Positions 13,106-14,790 of a DNA stretch of 14,790 bases are shown one piece after another (the first letter of the stretch is position 1; every line of letters begins with the position of its first letter). Position numbers and translations under genes: made by a program. The notes beneath the pieces are model-generated. The model was not told the DNA's origin and searched no databases. It was given only the letters and a program-made list of their open reading frames with translations. This DNA is from Actinomycetes bacterium (lineage in GTDB: Bacteria > Actinomycetota > Actinomycetes > S36-B12 > UBA5976). The stretch is from contig JAJXSV010000028.1 in assembly GCA_021784375.1 (NCBI GenBank), positions 1 through 14,790 on the forward strand, given 5' to 3'.

Positions 13106-14038
13106 GTGAAAGGTCGGGATGTGCGGGAGGCGACCGCCGCGTTGCGACGCGGTGCGTTGGTCGCGCTGCCCACCGAAACGGTGTACGGCCTGGCCGCGGA
13201 TGCCACCAATGCGGAGGCCGTGTCACGCATCTTCGCGGTGAAGGGCCGTCCCGCGGACCATCCGCTCATCGTGCACTTGGCCTCGGCCGGGGAAGCCGAT
13301 GCCTGGGCCCGTCGCATCGCGCCCTATGCGCGCCTGCTTGCGGCCGCGTACTGGCCGGGACCGCTGACGCTGATCCTGGACAAGTTGCCGACGGTGCTCG
13401 ACATCGTCACCGGCGGCCAGGACACGGTGGGCCTGCGCGTCCCCGCACATCCAGTGACGCACGAGGTCTTGCGGTTGTTGGGAACCGGTGTTGCCGCACC
13501 GAGCGCCAACCGCTTCGGAAGGGTGAGCCCGACGACCATCGGGCACGTGGAGGACGACATCGCCGCGTACCTGGGCGATGACGACTACCTGCTCGACGGC
13601 GGGCCCTGCGAGGTCGGGGTCGAGTCGACGATCGTCGATTGCACCGGCCCCTCGCCTCGGCTGCTGCGTGCTGGTGCGGTCACGGTGGACATGATCGAGC
13701 AGACGACGGGTCTCGCCGTGCTGGGCGCCGACGGCCGCATCCGCGCATCGGGCACGTTGGCAAGCCATTACGCGCCACGCGCCAAGGTGCACGTGGTCGA
13801 CGCGGACGAGCGACTGGCGATGACGGGGGCGGGCTTCATCGCGGAACAGGCCATCGCCACGCCACCGGGCATGGTGCGCCTGCTCGACGCTGCGGACCTC
13901 GGCGCGTACGCACGTGACGTCTACGCCGCCCTGCGACGCAGCGATGAACTGGGGTTGGCCGACGTGGTGGCCGTACTCCCCAGCGACACAGGGCTGGGCA
14001 CGGCCATACGGGATCGGCTGCAGCGCGCGGCTCACTGA
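13106..14038 (+). CDS. L-threonylcarbamoyladenylate synthase, Sua5/YwlC type
   Basis: The enzyme makes threonylcarbamoyl-AMP from threonine, bicarbonate and ATP, the first step of t6A modification at position 37 of ANN-decoding tRNAs. It has 310 residues: a YrdC domain (about 1-195) and a C-terminal Sua5 domain (about 225-310). YrdC motifs seen are PTETVYGLAADAT (22-34), FAVKGRPADHPLIVH (Lys46, Arg48), WPGPLTLIL, VGLRVPAHP, APSANRFGRVSPTT (Ser133, Asn135) and VESTIVD. The linker SGTLASHYAPRAKV (215-228) is typical of two-domain Sua5 proteins. The start is GTG 13106, giving MKGRDVREATAALRRG, preceded by CACAAT at 6 nt. It is divergent from the response regulator gene by 48 bp. Confidence 0.92.
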   Translation: MKGRDVREATAALRRGALVALPTETVYGLAADATNAEAVSRIFAVKGRPADHPLIVHLASAGEADAWARRIAPYARLLAAAYWPGPLTLILDKLPTVLDIVTGGQDTVGLRVPAHPVTHEVLRLLGTGVAAPSANRFGRVSPTTIGHVEDDIAAYLGDDDYLLDGGPCEVGVESTIVDCTGPSPRLLRAGAVTVDMIEQTTGLAVLGADGRIRASGTLASHYAPRAKVHVVDADERLAMTGAGFIAEQAIATPPGMVRLLDAADLGAYARDVYAALRRSDELGLADVVAVLPSDTGLGTAIRDRLQRAAH

Positions 14039-14068
14039 TGCCGAGCAATCCGCTGCAAGGACGGCGTG

Positions 14069-14074
14069 CATACT
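14069..14074 (+). promoter_or_regulatory. -10 element of leaderless promoter for the lipoprotein gene
   Basis: CATACT (4 of 6 match to TATAAT) ends 6 nt before the ATG at 14081, with no Shine-Dalgarno, in the 42-bp gap after the Sua5-type gene. Confidence 0.48.
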
Positions 14075-14080
14075 GGGCGC

Positions 14081-14790
14081 ATGCGGACCCAAGTGCTTCG
14101 AGCCGGCACCCTCGCGGCCCTGGCGGGGCTCGCCCTGGCGGGATGTGGCCTCACCGATGCTCGCAACGCGGCGATCGCCGAGGCCAGGGTCACGCCACTG
14201 AGCGCCGCGGACAGCCTGCGCCCCGGCCTGGTCGGCATGCCCGACTACCCGTCGACCGGTTGGGGCGAGTCCGCCACCGCTGCAGCCGCCGGACAGTCCG
14301 CAACGCGCACGGGCCTGCAGGACATCGGCTTGCAGACCTCTGACCTCGCGAGCACCTTGACGGTGAGGACGGAACCTGACGGCACATCGCTGGGGATCCC
14401 CACACTCGACTTCTGCTCGGCCAGGTATCCGAGTGAGTCACTGCGCGTCGCCCGCATCCAGCGCGCCGCCTACGACAAGCAGGGCAACTTCGCCGGCCTC
14501 TCCACCGAGGTCGTGATGTACCGGGACGTTGCCGCGGCCCAGCAGGCGTTGCACGAGGTCACGGCCGCCCGGCTCGGCTGCCCGGTCGGCAAGCGGGTCA
14601 CCACCTACGACGGCCACATCATCGTGTTCGCATTCCATCCGGCACCGGGCCCGACGAGCACCCCGCTGGTTGGGCCCGCCTCCCGACTCATCATCCACAC
14701 GACGATGAAGGTCGACGGCAACCCGCAGACGGCGTTCCTCGTCTACCAGGTCTCAGGTCGCGTACTTGCCGCGTTGTACGCCGTCGACAA
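14081..14790 (+). CDS. Secreted lipoprotein, function unknown (cut by window edge)
   Basis: An open frame of at least 236 codons that runs past the right edge. The N-terminus is a lipoprotein signal peptide: a basic start (MRTQVLR), a hydrophobic stretch and the lipobox LALAGC with Cys22 as the lipidated residue, so the mature protein is anchored on the outer face of the membrane. The mature part is rich in Ala, Thr and Ser, with a conserved-looking patch LDFCSARYPSESLRVARIQ and a second Cys in ARLGCPVGKRV; these two Cys could form a disulfide. The pattern recalls the extracellular PknH-like sensor domains of actinobacterial lipoproteins, but this is a weak guess. The ATG has CATACT 6 nt upstream. 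Confidence 0.75.
   Translation, partial: MRTQVLRAGTLAALAGLALAGCGLTDARNAAIAEARVTPLSAADSLRPGLVGMPDYPSTGWGESATAAAAGQSATRTGLQDIGLQTSDLASTLTVRTEPDGTSLGIPTLDFCSARYPSESLRVARIQRAAYDKQGNFAGLSTEVVMYRDVAAAQQALHEVTAARLGCPVGKRVTTYDGHIIVFAFHPAPGPTSTPLVGPASRLIIHTTMKVDGNPQTAFLVYQVSGRVLAALYAVD

Overview
The window is high-GC DNA of an actinobacterium. The main evidence is mshA, the committed glycosyltransferase of mycothiol synthesis. It sits in the actinobacterial order mshA - YbjN-domain gene - phosphoglycerate mutase, next to a SenX3-like histidine kinase. A Fur/nitrobindin/DsrE/YgfZ group and a DUF2516 gene, both often seen in actinobacteria, point the same way. Genus and order cannot be fixed from the sequence. 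Genes are packed tightly, with several ATGA or TGATG overlaps. No gene-free stretch exceeds about 190 bases. I see no rRNA, tRNA, CRISPR array, insertion sequence or phage gene.

Layout. At 1-1100 (minus) lies a SenX3/PhoR-type kinase whose stop overlaps the start of a next gene (probably its response regulator) running off the left edge. Divergent from it, 1290-3925 (plus) holds mshA, an overlapping YbjN gene and gpmA. A convergent gap with an 11-bp inverted repeat follows. At 8384-4049 (minus) lies a run of seven genes: a 36-residue membrane protein, a nitrobindin-like protein, a Fur-family regulator, YgfZ, an AnsA-type asparaginase, DUF2516 and a SAM methyltransferase. A DsrE-like gene (8415-8774, plus) diverges from this run across only 30 bp. 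It converges, 7 bp away, with a second minus-strand run (13057-8782): LuxR-type response regulator, multi-TM kinase, alpha/beta hydrolase, membrane-anchored thioredoxin and DUF4395. Divergent from that, on plus, are the threonylcarbamoyladenylate synthase (Sua5/YwlC) and a lipoprotein cut by the right edge.

How the parts fit. Much of the content concerns thiol, redox and metal balance: mycothiol synthesis, a Fur-family sensor, a nitrobindin-like haem protein, YgfZ (Fe-S enzyme upkeep), DsrE, thioredoxin and DUF4395. The most unusual points are four. (1) The SenX3-like kinase has Asp in place of the phospho-accepting His and no membrane segments. (2) A second kinase has a DsbA-like CPHC motif in its ATPase domain and a repeated DHp-like helix, and is co-transcribed with thiol-redox genes. 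(3) An unlisted 36-residue membrane protein leads the nitrobindin/Fur operon. (4) A uniform leaderless promoter pattern, an [T/C]AnnnT hexamer exactly 6 nt (once 7) before the start codon, precedes seven genes and settles their starts.
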